DNA of 64,000 nt from Clostridia bacterium (GTDB lineage Bacteria; Bacillota; Clostridia; Oscillospirales; Acutalibacteraceae), in NCBI GenBank assembly GCA_017623615.1, contig JAGAOT010000021.1:1-64000 (forward strand). The letters are read 5' to 3'. The first letter of the stretch is position 1; every line of letters starts with the position of its first letter. A program made the position numbers and the translations under genes. The notes beneath the pieces are model-generated. The model did not search any database. It worked only from the letters and a program-made list of their open reading frames with translations, and was not told the DNA's origin. Positions 26,214-35,443 of this stretch are shown here, one piece after another.

Positions 26214-26244
26214 TATAATAGCGAAGATGTTCGTCAAATCGAAC
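26214..26244 (+). promoter_or_regulatory. Promoter region of the symporter-GH2 unit with palindrome
   Basis: TATAAT lies at 26214-26219, with only A-rich sequence where a -35 box would be, which suits activator dependence. The palindrome GTTCG-TCAAAT-CGAAC follows at 26229-26244, in the 5' leader. It may be an AraC-family or other regulator site. Confidence 0.5.
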
Positions 26245-26296
26245 AAATAAAGTTCAGCAAATTAATCCAAAATTATGAAAGATGAGGGATAATTCA

Positions 26297-27841
26297 ATGA
26301 AGAAAGAAAAAGCATTGGATTCAAACGGCTACCGCAAGTTTGGCATGCTTGACAAACTTGCGTATGCAGCAGGCGATTTCGGCTGCAACATGAGCTTTGC
26401 GCTTAAGGGCACGGTTCAAACCTTCTGGCTGGTTTATATGATGATGGAAACCGGACTTTTGTCAGCGTTGCTGCTGCTTGTTCAGGCATGGGACGCAATT
26501 AACGACCCCCTTATCGGCAGCTTGATTGACAATGACAAGAGAAAATACAAAATGGGAAAATTCAAGATGTACATATTTGTCGGTGCCTGCGGTTTGCTTG
26601 TTGCGGGTGCGGCGGTATTTCTTCCTTTCCCCAATGCAAGTGTTGTGGTTAAGGCAATCCTCTTTGTTCTCGGCTATATAGTTTGGGATGCCTGCTATAC
26701 CGTTGCAAATGTTCCTTACGGCTCAATGCTTTCGCTCATCACCGAAGACAGCGGTGAGCGCGCACAGCTTTCGACATGGCGCAGCATCGGCTCCATGTTC
26801 GGTAATATAATCCCCATGATTATCCTCCCCATGCTTATCTGGCAGAAGGTTACTTATGACGGAACAGGCGATTACCACACCAATCCCTTGACGGGCGAAG
26901 CTTATAAAATCGGCGACCCCGTTCTTGACCCTCTTACCGGCAAGCAGTTTGAAACCCTGCTCGGTGAACGCGTTTTCTGGGCGGCACTTATCATGGGCGT
27001 TTTGGGCTTTGTCGCCTTTATGTTCATGATTAAAAAGATTACCATTCGTGTTGACGAAAACACAGTTAAAACAAACGAAGGCGGCGGAAAGCTCAACATT
27101 ATAAAAGCTTTCGGCAACTTTATGAAGAACCGCCCCGCTGTAGGTGCCACCATTGCGGCTATGGGTATGTTCCTCGGCATGCAGTCTGCAACAACCGCAA
27201 ACACAATTATGTTTGCTACCTATTTCAATAAAGCATCAATGTCAGGCATTGTTCAGATGATAGGCTTCCTGCCGATGGTTATTTTTCTGCCTTTCATCAA
27301 AAAGCTTGTTAATAAGTTCGGCAAAAAAGAAGCTTCTGTTGCAGGCACACTCGTTTCGATTGTCGGCGGTGTTATTATGATGATATTCCCGATGGTTGAA
27401 AACAGAGATACCGCTCTTATCGTATATCTTGCGGGTCTTGTTGCATTCGGAATAGGCATGGGTGTTTACACCTGCGTTTCATGGGCAATGATGGCTGATG
27501 CGATTGATTATAACGAATGGAAGTTCGGCACGCGCGAAGAGGGAACGGTTTATTCGCTTCACTCATTCTTCCGCAAGCTTGCGCAGGGCATCGGTCCCTC
27601 AATCGTTCTTTTGATAATGGGCGTTCTCGGATATAATTCGGAGCTCGGCACAATCGGTCAGAGCTTTGAAACATCACATAACATGTGCTGGCTTGTTGCG
27701 GGTCTGTATCTTTTCAGCGCAGTTGTTCAGTTTATCGGTGTTGCGATTATTTACAACCTCGACAAGAAAACTCTTGAAAAGATGACAACAGAGCTTGAAG
27801 AAAAGCATTCGGCAGTAGCACAGGAAGCAGTCACAGAATAA
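26297..27841 (+). CDS. GPH-family sugar:cation symporter
   Basis: The 514-residue MFS-type protein has about twelve membrane helices and family motifs: KLAYAAGDFGCNMSFAL at the start, WDAINDPLIGSLIDN near 67, YTVANVPYGSMLSLIT near 135, and late AIDYNEWKFGTREEGTVYS near 405. GPH symporters take up glycosides, pentosides or hexuronides with Na+ or H+. The GH2 glycosidase gene directly downstream suggests a galactoside or glucuronide. An internal loop of about 40 residues (TGDYHTNPLTGEAYKIGDPV) is longer than in MelB. The start at 26297 has GAGGG 9 bases upstream. Confidence 0.93.
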   Translation: MKKEKALDSNGYRKFGMLDKLAYAAGDFGCNMSFALKGTVQTFWLVYMMMETGLLSALLLLVQAWDAINDPLIGSLIDNDKRKYKMGKFKMYIFVGACGLLVAGAAVFLPFPNASVVVKAILFVLGYIVWDACYTVANVPYGSMLSLITEDSGERAQLSTWRSIGSMFGNIIPMIILPMLIWQKVTYDGTGDYHTNPLTGEAYKIGDPVLDPLTGKQFETLLGERVFWAALIMGVLGFVAFMFMIKKITIRVDENTVKTNEGGGKLNIIKAFGNFMKNRPAVGATIAAMGMFLGMQSATTANTIMFATYFNKASMSGIVQMIGFLPMVIFLPFIKKLVNKFGKKEASVAGTLVSIVGGVIMMIFPMVENRDTALIVYLAGLVAFGIGMGVYTCVSWAMMADAIDYNEWKFGTREEGTVYSLHSFFRKLAQGIGPSIVLLIMGVLGYNSELGTIGQSFETSHNMCWLVAGLYLFSAVVQFIGVAIIYNLDKKTLEKMTTELEEKHSAVAQEAVTE

Positions 27842-27859
27842 TTTAAAAAGCAGCCTTAC

Positions 27860-27886
27860 AGCCGGCAGCTTATGCCGGCTGTTTTA
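27860..27886 (+). terminator. Hairpin between symporter and GH2 genes
   Basis: AGCCGGCA (27860-27867) pairs with TGCCGGCT (27873-27880), then TTTTATT. It could reduce read-through so that the enzyme and transporter are made at different levels. Confidence 0.75.
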
Positions 27887-27909
27887 TTCACTATCAAGGA
27901 GATAAACAA

Positions 27910-30153
27910 ATGAGAAAAGTAATTAATATTAACAGAAAATGGGCTTTTACAAAGGAGACTGAAATTCCCTCGGCAATCCCCGAAAAGTGGAATTTTGTCA
28001 ACCTGCCCCACACTTGGAACGCAATCGACGGTCAGGACGGCGGCAACGATTATTACCGCGGCACCTGCTGTTATATCAAAGAGCTTGACAGAGAGGATAT
28101 CCCCGAAGCTGACAAATATTATCTTGAAATAAACGGTGCAAACTCATCGGCAGATGTTTATGTTAACGGCAAGAAGCTCGCTCACCACGACGGCGGATAT
28201 TCCACATGGAGAGTTGATATCACCGAGGAAATCGGCATTAAAACGATGATAGCAATTCTTGTTGACAACAGCCCCAATCAGGAAGTTTATCCCCAGATGG
28301 CGGACTTCACATTCTACGGCGGTCTTTACAGAGATGTCAACATCATTGCAGTCAGCAATTCGCACTTTGACCTCGATTATTACGGCGGCAAGGGCATTAA
28401 GGTCACTCCCGCTGTTGACGGCGCAAATGCAAGGGTTGAAATTGAAGCATTTGTAACAGATGCCATGGAGGCACAGACCCTTGTTTATACCGTTAAGGAT
28501 GCAGAGGGTAATATCGTTGCCGAGGAGTCCAAGGATGTTAGCGAAACCAAGGCAGTTGTTGACATCAAAAACGTTAACCTTTGGCACGGCAGGAAGAATC
28601 CCTACCTCTACACCGCCGAAATCAAGCTTATTGCAGGCGAAGATGTGCTCGATAACGTCAGCGCACGCTTCGGCTGCCGCATATTTGAGATTGACCCCGA
28701 AAAGGGATTTATCCTCAACGGCGAATCATATCCCTTGCGCGGCGTTTCACGCCATCAGGACAGATGGGGCATAGGCAATGCTCTGCTTCCCGAGCATCAT
28801 GAAGAGGATATTGAGCTTATCTGCGAGGTTGGAGCAACAACAATCCGCCTTGCTCACTATCAGCATGACCAGTATTTCTATGACCTCTGCGACGAAAAGG
28901 GTCTTGTTATCTGGGCAGAAATTCCCTATATTTCAAAGCACATGCCCGGCGGACGCGAAAACACAATTTCGCAGATGAAAGAGCTTATCATTCAGAATTA
29001 TAACCACGCATCAATCGTTGTATGGGGTCTTTCCAACGAAATTTCCATGTCCGGCTCCGATGATGACCTGCTTGAAAACCACAGGATTCTCAATGACCTC
29101 TGCCACGAAATGGATAAAACAAGGCTCACAACCGTTGCGGTTGTTTCCATGTGTAGCCTTGATGACCCCTATATTCAGATTCCCGACGTTGTTTCGCATA
29201 ACCACTATTTCGGCTGGTACGGCGGTGACACCTCAATGAACGGCCCGTGGTTTGACAATTTCCACGCAAAGTTCCCCAACATCCCCGTAGGCATGAGCGA
29301 ATACGGCTGTGAAGCACTTAATTGGCACACCTCAAATCCCACACAGGGCGACTACACCGAGGAATATCAGGCATATTATCACGAAGAGCTTATTAAGCAG
29401 CTCTTTACAAGACCCTATATCTGGGCAACTCACGTTTGGAATATGTTTGATTTCGGTGCGGATGCAAGAAGCGAGGGCGGCGAAAACGGTCAGAATCACA
29501 AGGGACTTATGACATTTGACCGCAAATACAAGAAGGATGCCTTCTATGCATACAAGGCATGGCTTTCCGACGACCCGTTTGTTCACATCTGCGGCAAGAG
29601 ATATGTTGACCGCGTTGAGGAGATAACAAAGGTTACGGTTTATTCCAATCAGCCTGAGGTCGAGCTTTTTGTTAACGGCGATAGCCTCGGTAAAAAGGCG
29701 AGCGCGGAGCATTTCTTCTATTTTGATGTTCCCGTAAGTGCTGAAACCAAGCTTGTTGCCGCTGCTGGTGACTGCAGGGACGAAAGCCTTATCCGCAAGG
29801 TTGAAGTCTTTAATGAGGATTACAGGCTCAAGGAAAAGGGTGCTGTTCTCAACTGGTTTGACATAACGGAGCGCGAGGGCTATTTCTCACTCAATGACAA
29901 AATGGGTGATGTTATGAGCTCCCCCGAGGGAATGCAGCTCTTTGCGGGCATTATGGGCAAGCTTATGACAGTCGGCGACGGCGGTGAAGGAATGGCGGCA
30001 GGTTTTGAAATGAACGAGGGCATAATGCAGATGATGAACGGCTTTACCGTTATCAGGCTCACATCGCTCCTCGGTACTGCGGGCATTAAATTCACAAAGA
30101 AACAGCTTCTTGAAATGAACGCACAGCTTAATCAGATTAAGAAGCCTGAATAA
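27910..30153 (+). CDS. Glycoside hydrolase family 2 enzyme (beta-galactosidase/glucuronidase type)
   Basis: The 747-residue protein follows GH2: a sugar-binding jelly roll (VNLPHTWNAIDGQDG near 30, FYGGLYRDVNI near 140), an immunoglobulin-like domain, and a TIM barrel from about 270. The acid/base is Glu377 in LSNEIS and the nucleophile Glu464 in MSEYG. SRHQDRWG near 280 is also typical. There is no signal peptide, so it acts in the cytoplasm on sugars brought in by the upstream symporter. Beta-galactosidase, beta-glucuronidase and beta-mannosidase share this fold; I cannot choose. The last 100 residues (MNEGIMQMMNGF) are an extra domain of unknown role. Confidence 0.92.
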   Translation: MRKVININRKWAFTKETEIPSAIPEKWNFVNLPHTWNAIDGQDGGNDYYRGTCCYIKELDREDIPEADKYYLEINGANSSADVYVNGKKLAHHDGGYSTWRVDITEEIGIKTMIAILVDNSPNQEVYPQMADFTFYGGLYRDVNIIAVSNSHFDLDYYGGKGIKVTPAVDGANARVEIEAFVTDAMEAQTLVYTVKDAEGNIVAEESKDVSETKAVVDIKNVNLWHGRKNPYLYTAEIKLIAGEDVLDNVSARFGCRIFEIDPEKGFILNGESYPLRGVSRHQDRWGIGNALLPEHHEEDIELICEVGATTIRLAHYQHDQYFYDLCDEKGLVIWAEIPYISKHMPGGRENTISQMKELIIQNYNHASIVVWGLSNEISMSGSDDDLLENHRILNDLCHEMDKTRLTTVAVVSMCSLDDPYIQIPDVVSHNHYFGWYGGDTSMNGPWFDNFHAKFPNIPVGMSEYGCEALNWHTSNPTQGDYTEEYQAYYHEELIKQLFTRPYIWATHVWNMFDFGADARSEGGENGQNHKGLMTFDRKYKKDAFYAYKAWLSDDPFVHICGKRYVDRVEEITKVTVYSNQPEVELFVNGDSLGKKASAEHFFYFDVPVSAETKLVAAAGDCRDESLIRKVEVFNEDYRLKEKGAVLNWFDITEREGYFSLNDKMGDVMSSPEGMQLFAGIMGKLMTVGDGGEGMAAGFEMNEGIMQMMNGFTVIRLTSLLGTAGIKFTKKQLLEMNAQLNQIKKPE

Positions 30154-30156
30154 GTT

Positions 30157-30374
30157 GCGAGGAATTGTTTCATGAAGATGAAGAAGTCGTTTTCTCCCGA
30201 CGATAGGCGTACAAAGGTACGTCGAGTCGGGAAAAACGGCTAAAAAGAAACATAAAAAGCACTTCTGAATTTTCAGAAAGCATAAAAATTGGCTTGTACA
30301 GGTTAATTCCCTGTACAAGCCAATTCTTTTTTTGTTTTGTTTCTTTTGTTCTTCGCTTCGTGAGACAATTCCTT
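30157..30374. repeat. MITE-like element with imperfect terminal inverted repeats
   Basis: The left end GAGGAATTGTTTCATGAAG (from 30159) is matched in reverse by CTTCGTGAGACAATTCCT near 30355-30373, with a few transitions. Inside are an interrupted palindrome TCCCGAC...GTCGGGA (about 30196-30233), a small hairpin TTCTGAATTTTCAGAA and a strong terminator. No open frame is visible. The structure is that of a non-autonomous insertion or a large folded RNA. Confidence 0.5.
30288..30330. terminator. Bidirectional terminator between GH2 and oadB
   Basis: ATTGGCTTGTACAGG (30288-30302) pairs perfectly with CCTGTACAAGCCAAT (30309-30323). T runs occur on both strands. It ends the oad operon and the GH2 transcript. 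Confidence 0.92.
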
Positions 30375-31552
30375 TATTTACCGAACATCATGAGCAGGAA
30401 TCCTGCCGCAACTGCGGAGCCGATAACGCCCGCAACGTTGGGACCCATTGCATGCATGAGCAGGAAGTTTGTGGGATTGTATTTTCTGCCCTCGGTCTGT
30501 GCAACGCGAGCTGCCATGGGAACGGCTGAAACGCCCGCCGAGCCGATAAGGGGATTGATTTTTCCGCCTGTAACAAGATACATAACCTTGCCGAGAAGCA
30601 AACCGCCGATTGTTGAGAAAGCAAATGCGACAAGACCGAGAATAACAATTTTAATTGTACTCCACTGCAGGAACTCCGTACCGTTTGTTGTTGCACCAAC
30701 TGTTACACCGAGAAGGATGGTAACGATGTTTGTGAGTGCATTCTGCGCGGTGTCGCTGAGTCTGTCGGTAACTCCGCAAACCTTGAGAAGGTTGCCGAAC
30801 ATGAGCATGCCGATAAGAGGAGCGGCATCTGGAATGAGAAGCGAAACAACAACGAAAACAACAACGGGGAAGATAATCTTCTCTGTTTTGCTTACGGTGC
30901 GAAGCTGCTTCATTTCAACCTTTCTCTCTTTCTCTGTTGTAAGAAGCTTCATGAGAGGCGGCTGAATGAGCGGGATAAGAGCCATATAGGAATATGCAGC
31001 GAGAGCGATGGGGCCGAGAAGGTGACCTGCAAGCTTTGAGGCAACAAGGATTGCCGTGGGGCCGTCTGCGCCGCCGATGATTGCGATTGATGCAGCTTCC
31101 TGCGGAGTAAAGCCGAGGAGGATTGCAATAACAAACGCAATGTAAATGCCAATCTGTGACGCCGCTCCGAGAAGAAGGATGACGGGGTTTGCAAGCAGAG
31201 GACCGAAGTCCGTCCTTGCGCAGATTCCGAGGAAGATGAGGCAAGGGAAGATTGAGCTCTTAACACCTGCGTAAATCAGCCTCAAAACACCCGAATCATA
31301 CCAATGTGCACCCTCAACGATGTTTGATGTGTCCATAAGTCCCGTGGGGTCATCCATAAGACCTGCGCCGGGCATGTTGGCAAGAAGAATGCCGAATGCT
31401 ATGGGAACAAGCAGAAGCGGCTCAAACTTCTTGACAATGGCAAGATAAAGGAAAACAACGGAAACAAGAATCATAACGGCGTTCTGCCATGTGAGCAGAG
31501 CAAAGCCTGAGCTTTCCCATATTCCTTTGAGTATTTCTGTGATAAACTCCAT
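30374..31552 (-). CDS. oadB: Na+-translocating decarboxylase, membrane subunit beta
   Basis: The 392-residue polytopic protein has the beta-subunit layout. The N-terminal helix region contains EPLLLVPIAFGILLANMPG. The conserved block KSSIFPCLIFLGICARTDFGPLLANP near 115 and IIGGADGPTAILVA near 168 carry the Na+-binding residues. The late block GVSAVPMAARVAQTEGRK is also present. It couples decarboxylation of a carboxybiotin carrier to export of Na+. It is the last gene of the oadA-oadG-carrier-oadB operon. Oxaloacetate is the likely substrate because the alpha subunit is of the OadA type. Confidence 0.95.
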   Translation of the reverse strand: MEFITEILKGIWESSGFALLTWQNAVMILVSVVFLYLAIVKKFEPLLLVPIAFGILLANMPGAGLMDDPTGLMDTSNIVEGAHWYDSGVLRLIYAGVKSSIFPCLIFLGICARTDFGPLLANPVILLLGAASQIGIYIAFVIAILLGFTPQEAASIAIIGGADGPTAILVASKLAGHLLGPIALAAYSYMALIPLIQPPLMKLLTTEKERKVEMKQLRTVSKTEKIIFPVVVFVVVSLLIPDAAPLIGMLMFGNLLKVCGVTDRLSDTAQNALTNIVTILLGVTVGATTNGTEFLQWSTIKIVILGLVAFAFSTIGGLLLGKVMYLVTGGKINPLIGSAGVSAVPMAARVAQTEGRKYNPTNFLLMHAMGPNVAGVIGSAVAAGFLLMMFGK

Positions 31553-31563
31553 GCGTGTTCTCC

Positions 31564-31992
31564 TTATGCGATAACGGCAAGAACAGCGTCGGTTTCAACT
31601 GTTGAGCCCTTTGAAACAAGAACCTGAGCAACGGTGCCTGCGCAGGGAGCAACGATTTCGTTTTCCATCTTCATAGCTTCAAGAACGATGATAACATCGC
31701 CTGCAGCAACTGTTGAGCCTGCGGGCTTGTTAACTGCAAGGATTGTGCCGGGCATGGGAGCTGTGATGTTTGTGCCGCCTGCAACGGGAGCAGCGGGAGC
31801 GGGAGCTGCTGCGGGTGCAGGAGCTGCTTCGGGAGCGGGAGATGCTGCAGGTGCTGCAACGGGTGCGGGAGCCGCAACGGGAGCAACGGGTGCTGCTGCA
31901 ACGGGCGCATCGGAAACATTCATGATAACTGCCTGGGTTTCTTCAACCTCTACTTCATATGCTTTACCGTTAAGATTAACAACGTATTTCAT
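31564..31992 (-). CDS. Biotin carboxyl carrier protein of the Na+ pump
   Basis: The 142-residue protein has a short N-terminal beta region. An Ala/Pro-rich flexible linker (about 30-72) follows, then a C-terminal biotinyl domain with VLEAMKMENEI, in which Lys108 is the biotin site. The carrier shuttles CO2 from the carboxyltransferase OadA to the membrane subunit OadB. In many bacteria this domain is fused to OadA; here it is separate, as in methylmalonyl-CoA decarboxylases. It lies 5 bases from oadG and 11 from oadB. Confidence 0.93.
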   Translation of the reverse strand: MKYVVNLNGKAYEVEVEETQAVIMNVSDAPVAAAPVAPVAAPAPVAAPAASPAPEAAPAPAAAPAPAAPVAGGTNITAPMPGTILAVNKPAGSTVAAGDVIIVLEAMKMENEIVAPCAGTVAQVLVSKGSTVETDAVLAVIA

Positions 31993-31997
31993 AATTA

Positions 31998-32486
31998 TTA
32001 TTCCTCCACTTTTCTGATTGATTTAAAGTTGAGCCTGTCGAGCGGAATGCCGCTTTCTTTGCTTACGATTGCCATGATTGTTGCCGCTGTACGCTCGTCA
32101 ACATCCTTAAGCTCGGTTTTGCCTTTGATGGATTTAAACCAAAGTCTTTCGAGGGGGATGCCTGTCTGGTTGCTTACGAGAGCCATAACAACTGCCGCTG
32201 TGGGCTCATCAACGTCAACAAGCTGAACTCTGCCGGGTGCATAAGCAACGGGTGCTACTGCGGGAGCGGGGGCAACGGGGGTGGCAGCGGGAACTGCAAC
32301 GGGAGCAGCCGCTTCGGGAGCTTCCTCGCTTGTGCCTGAAAGCTTGCTTTCGATTGACCTCATTATTTTGGAAATGCCGAGAATGAGAACGGTAATCAGG
32401 GCAAGCTCGGCTATAACAACTAAAATGCCTGCAACTGCAACAAGCAGCGTTTCGGGCATGGTTAAAAATTCTTTATCTGCAAACAT
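31998..32486 (-). CDS. oadG: Decarboxylase gamma subunit with duplicated C-terminal motif
   Basis: The 162-residue protein has one membrane helix (about 14-38). An Ala/Pro linker and two tandem copies of a 36-residue motif follow: residues 86-121 and 124-159, each with DVDExTAA...GIPLxRLxFKSI. Gamma subunits stabilise the complex and bind zinc or the alpha subunit through the C-terminal part. The duplication is seen directly and is unusual to my knowledge. The ATG at 32486 is preferred with GAGGGTG upstream; a GTG at 32495 is possible. It lies 11 bases after oadA. Confidence 0.85.
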   Translation of the reverse strand: MFADKEFLTMPETLLVAVAGILVVIAELALITVLILGISKIMRSIESKLSGTSEEAPEAAAPVAVPAATPVAPAPAVAPVAYAPGRVQLVDVDEPTAAVVMALVSNQTGIPLERLWFKSIKGKTELKDVDERTAATIMAIVSKESGIPLDRLNFKSIRKVEE

Positions 32487-32497
32487 AGTCGTCACCC

Positions 32498-33877
32498 TCA
32501 GTCAATTCTCGTGATTGTGTATGAGAATGTGTTCTTTCTGTCAGCCTCGCGCTTCTCGAAGAATTTCTCTGCTTGTGCAGGGAATGCAATATATGAAAGA
32601 ACATCCTCTTCGCATGTTGCCTTGTCGCCGAGATAAGCCTTTGCTTCGTCCATGCCGGGGGCAAGAGTGTCTGCAAATCTGCCGGTGATGGGCTTTTCGT
32701 CGCCGAGCACGAGCTTCTGGAGCTCTTCGCTGACCTTGCCGGGAGCCTTGCCGTATTCACCCTTGATGTAGCTCTTGACTTCCTTGGAGATGTTCTTATA
32801 TCTCTCGCCGGCAAGCACGTTGGCTGTTGCCTGAACGCCGACCATCTGGCTCATGGGAGTTACGAGCGGGGGATAACCGAGGTCTTCGCGGACTCTGGGA
32901 GTTTCAAGAAGAACTTCGTCAAGCTTGTCCAGCTTGTTTTGCGCTGTAAGCTGCGCAACAAGGTTTGAAAGCATGCCGCCGGGAATCTGATAGATGAGAG
33001 CATCGGTCTGAGTGCCCATAACAACGGGGTTGAGAAGTCCGCTTTCGAGAGCCTTTGCACGGATGGGCTTGAAGAAATCGTTGATTTCCTTGCAAACGTT
33101 TTCGTCAACGTCAACCTCGTAGCCGTACTGCTTGAGAGTGTAAACAAGTGTTTCGGTTGCGGGCTGTGATGTGCCGCCCGAGAAGCAGGAAATTGCGGAG
33201 TCGATAACGTCTGCGCCCGCTTCAACGCACTTGAGAAGTGTCATAAATCCGAGACCCGTTGTTGAGTGGGTGTGAACAACGATGGGAACTTTAACGTTTG
33301 CTTTGAGAGCCTTAACGAGGTCATAACCTTCCTTGGGGCTCATGATGCCCGCCATATCCTTGATGCAGATGGACTGAACGCCGAGGGCTTCAATCTCTTT
33401 TGCAAGCTTAACATAGCTTTCAAGGTTGTGGATGGGGCTTATCGTGTAGCAGATTGTGCCTGATGCGTGTGCGCCGCATTTGAGAGTTTCGTCAACTGCA
33501 ACCTCAATGTTGCGAACGTCGTTGAGCGCATCGAAAATTCTGATAATGTCGATGCCGTTTTCAACGCTCTTTCTGATGAATGCGCGAACAACGTCATCGG
33601 GATAGTGCTTGTAGCCGAGAAGATTCTGACCGCGCAGAAGCATCTGGAGCTTGGTGTTGGGGCAAGCCTTTTTGATGTTGCGGAGTCTTTCCCACGGGTC
33701 TTCGTTGAGGTAGCGCAGGCAGGAGTCAAAGGTTGCGCCGCCCCAGCATTCGAGTGAATAATAGCCTGCTTTGTCAAGCTTTTCAAGAACGGGCTTGAAA
33801 TCCGAAAAGGGCATTCTTGTTGCAATCAAAGACTGGTTTGCGTCTCTGAGCACGGTTTCGGTGAAATTAACTTTCAT
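32498..33877 (-). CDS. oadA: Oxaloacetate decarboxylase alpha subunit (carboxyltransferase)
   Basis: The 459-residue protein has an HMGL-like TIM barrel: FTETVLRDANQSLIATRMP at the start, then ECWGGATFDSCLRYLNEDPW near 45 and CIKDMAGIMSP near 175. VPIVVHTHSTTGLG follows near 200, holding the metal ligands. A PYC_OADA domain follows, with no biotinyl domain at the end. It moves the carboxyl group of oxaloacetate to the biotin carrier, giving pyruvate. The start at 33877 fits the family N-terminus; an ATG 9 bases earlier is possible. First gene of the operon. Confidence 0.94.
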   Translation of the reverse strand: MKVNFTETVLRDANQSLIATRMPFSDFKPVLEKLDKAGYYSLECWGGATFDSCLRYLNEDPWERLRNIKKACPNTKLQMLLRGQNLLGYKHYPDDVVRAFIRKSVENGIDIIRIFDALNDVRNIEVAVDETLKCGAHASGTICYTISPIHNLESYVKLAKEIEALGVQSICIKDMAGIMSPKEGYDLVKALKANVKVPIVVHTHSTTGLGFMTLLKCVEAGADVIDSAISCFSGGTSQPATETLVYTLKQYGYEVDVDENVCKEINDFFKPIRAKALESGLLNPVVMGTQTDALIYQIPGGMLSNLVAQLTAQNKLDKLDEVLLETPRVREDLGYPPLVTPMSQMVGVQATANVLAGERYKNISKEVKSYIKGEYGKAPGKVSEELQKLVLGDEKPITGRFADTLAPGMDEAKAYLGDKATCEEDVLSYIAFPAQAEKFFEKREADRKNTFSYTITRID

Positions 33878-33919
33878 AAAACACATGTTCCTTTCTATAT
33901 GAATGAAAATTTTTGCTGA

Positions 33920-35302
33920 TTAAAACTCAATTCGAGCAGCGATGTAATCTTCGAGAGCATCGATTGAAATACGCTCCTGCTGCATTGTGTCGCGGTCACG
34001 CACGGTTACGCAGTTGTCTTCGAGTGAGTCAAAGTCAAAGGTGATGCAGAGAGGTGTGCCTATCTCGTCCTCGCGGCGATATCTCTTGCCGATGGAGCCG
34101 GTTTCGTCAAAGTCAATCATGAACTTCTTCTGGAGCTTTTCATAAACCTTGAGAGCGTCTGCGGAAAGCTTCTTTGAAAGGGGAAGAACCGCCGCCTTGA
34201 ACGGAGCGATTGCGGGGCTCAGGTGAAGAACAACTCTTGTGTCGTTCTTTTCGGCGTCGATAACCTCTTCGTCATATGCCTCGCAGAGAAGAGCGAGAAC
34301 TGTTCTGTCAAGACCGTAGGTGGATTCGATGATGAACGGAATGAATTTTTCGTTGGTTTCGGGGTCAAGATAGTCCATCTTCTGACCGCTGTATTCCTGG
34401 TGTCTTGTCAGGTCAAAGTTTGTTCTGTTGTGGGTGCCGTTGATTTCGCCCCAGCCGAACGGGAAAAGGAATTCGATGTCGCACGCCGCCTTTGCATAGT
34501 GAGCAAGTTTTTCGTGGTCATGGAAGCGCAGGTTTTCGGGGTTAATGCCCAAATCCTGATAATACTTCATGCCGTATTCCTTGAAGTAATCGTAAAGCTC
34601 TGTGTCCGTGCCTTCCTTGCAGAAGGTCTGAAACTCCATCTGCTCGAACTCGATTGTTCTGAATGTGAAGTTGCCGGGTGTAATCTCGTTTCTGAAAGCC
34701 TTGCCTATCTGACCGATGCTGAACGGCAGCTTTGCTCTCATTGTTCTCTGAACGTTGAGGTAGTTAACGTATTCGCCCTGTGCGTTTTCGGGGCGGAGAT
34801 AGATAACATTCTTGCTGTCGTTGGTAACGCCTCTGAATGTTTGGAACATAAGGTTGAACTCTCTGATATCGGTGAAATCATGCTTGCCGCAATGAGGGCA
34901 GGGGATTGAGTTCGCCTTGATGTATTCAAACATTTCCTCTTTGGTCATGCCGTCTGCATGAGCATCGGGGTTGAAATCATCAATAAGGTTGTCTGCTCTG
35001 TGGCGCTTTTTGCACTCCTTGCAGTCAAGCAGAGGGTCGGAGAAGCTGGCAACGTGGCCGCTTGCTTCCCAAACTCTGGGATGCATGAGGATGTCAGCAT
35101 CAACCTCGTAGCTGTTTTTTCTTTCCTGAATGAATCTTTTGCGCCATGTGTCCTTAACATTGTTCTTCATTCTTGCGCCGAGGGGGCCGTAGTCCCATGT
35201 GTTTGCAAGACCGCCGTAGATTTCGCTGCCGGCGAAAATGAAGCCTCTGCCTTTACACAAAGCGACGATTTTTTCCATGGTTTTGTCGGTATTTTTCATC
35301 AT
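33920..35302 (-). CDS. glyQS: Glycyl-tRNA synthetase, single-chain type
   Basis: The 460-residue class II synthetase matches the homodimeric GlyRS. GFIFAGSEIYGGLANTWDYG near 20, FNLMFQTFRG near 150, YLRPENAQG near 170, FRNEITPGNFTFRTIEFEQ near 205, and ESTYGLDRTVLALL near 330 give motifs 1-3. The C-terminal anticodon domain ends in TVRDRDTMQQERI. It charges tRNA-Gly. Start at 35302 chosen with GGGAG 8 bases upstream; a shorter start one codon later is possible. It is 42 bases upstream of oadA but functionally unrelated. Confidence 0.96.
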   Translation of the reverse strand: MMKNTDKTMEKIVALCKGRGFIFAGSEIYGGLANTWDYGPLGARMKNNVKDTWRKRFIQERKNSYEVDADILMHPRVWEASGHVASFSDPLLDCKECKKRHRADNLIDDFNPDAHADGMTKEEMFEYIKANSIPCPHCGKHDFTDIREFNLMFQTFRGVTNDSKNVIYLRPENAQGEYVNYLNVQRTMRAKLPFSIGQIGKAFRNEITPGNFTFRTIEFEQMEFQTFCKEGTDTELYDYFKEYGMKYYQDLGINPENLRFHDHEKLAHYAKAACDIEFLFPFGWGEINGTHNRTNFDLTRHQEYSGQKMDYLDPETNEKFIPFIIESTYGLDRTVLALLCEAYDEEVIDAEKNDTRVVLHLSPAIAPFKAAVLPLSKKLSADALKVYEKLQKKFMIDFDETGSIGKRYRREDEIGTPLCITFDFDSLEDNCVTVRDRDTMQQERISIDALEDYIAARIEF

Positions 35303-35381
35303 TTCCAAAACTCCCGCCATTATAATATTTTACTCTATTATGATAACCAAAATACATTTTAAAGTCAATGTTTTACACAAC

Positions 35382-35410
35382 AAAAAAGACCGCGAAAAGC
35401 GGTCTTTTTT
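35382..35410 (-). terminator. Terminator after the first zinc-ribbon gene
   Basis: AAAAAAGACCGC pairs with GCGGTCTTTTTT around GAAAA. It serves the minus-strand gene ending at 35444. Confidence 0.88.
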
Positions 35411-35443
35411 GGTTAAATGTACCATTTAATATGTATATCAATT

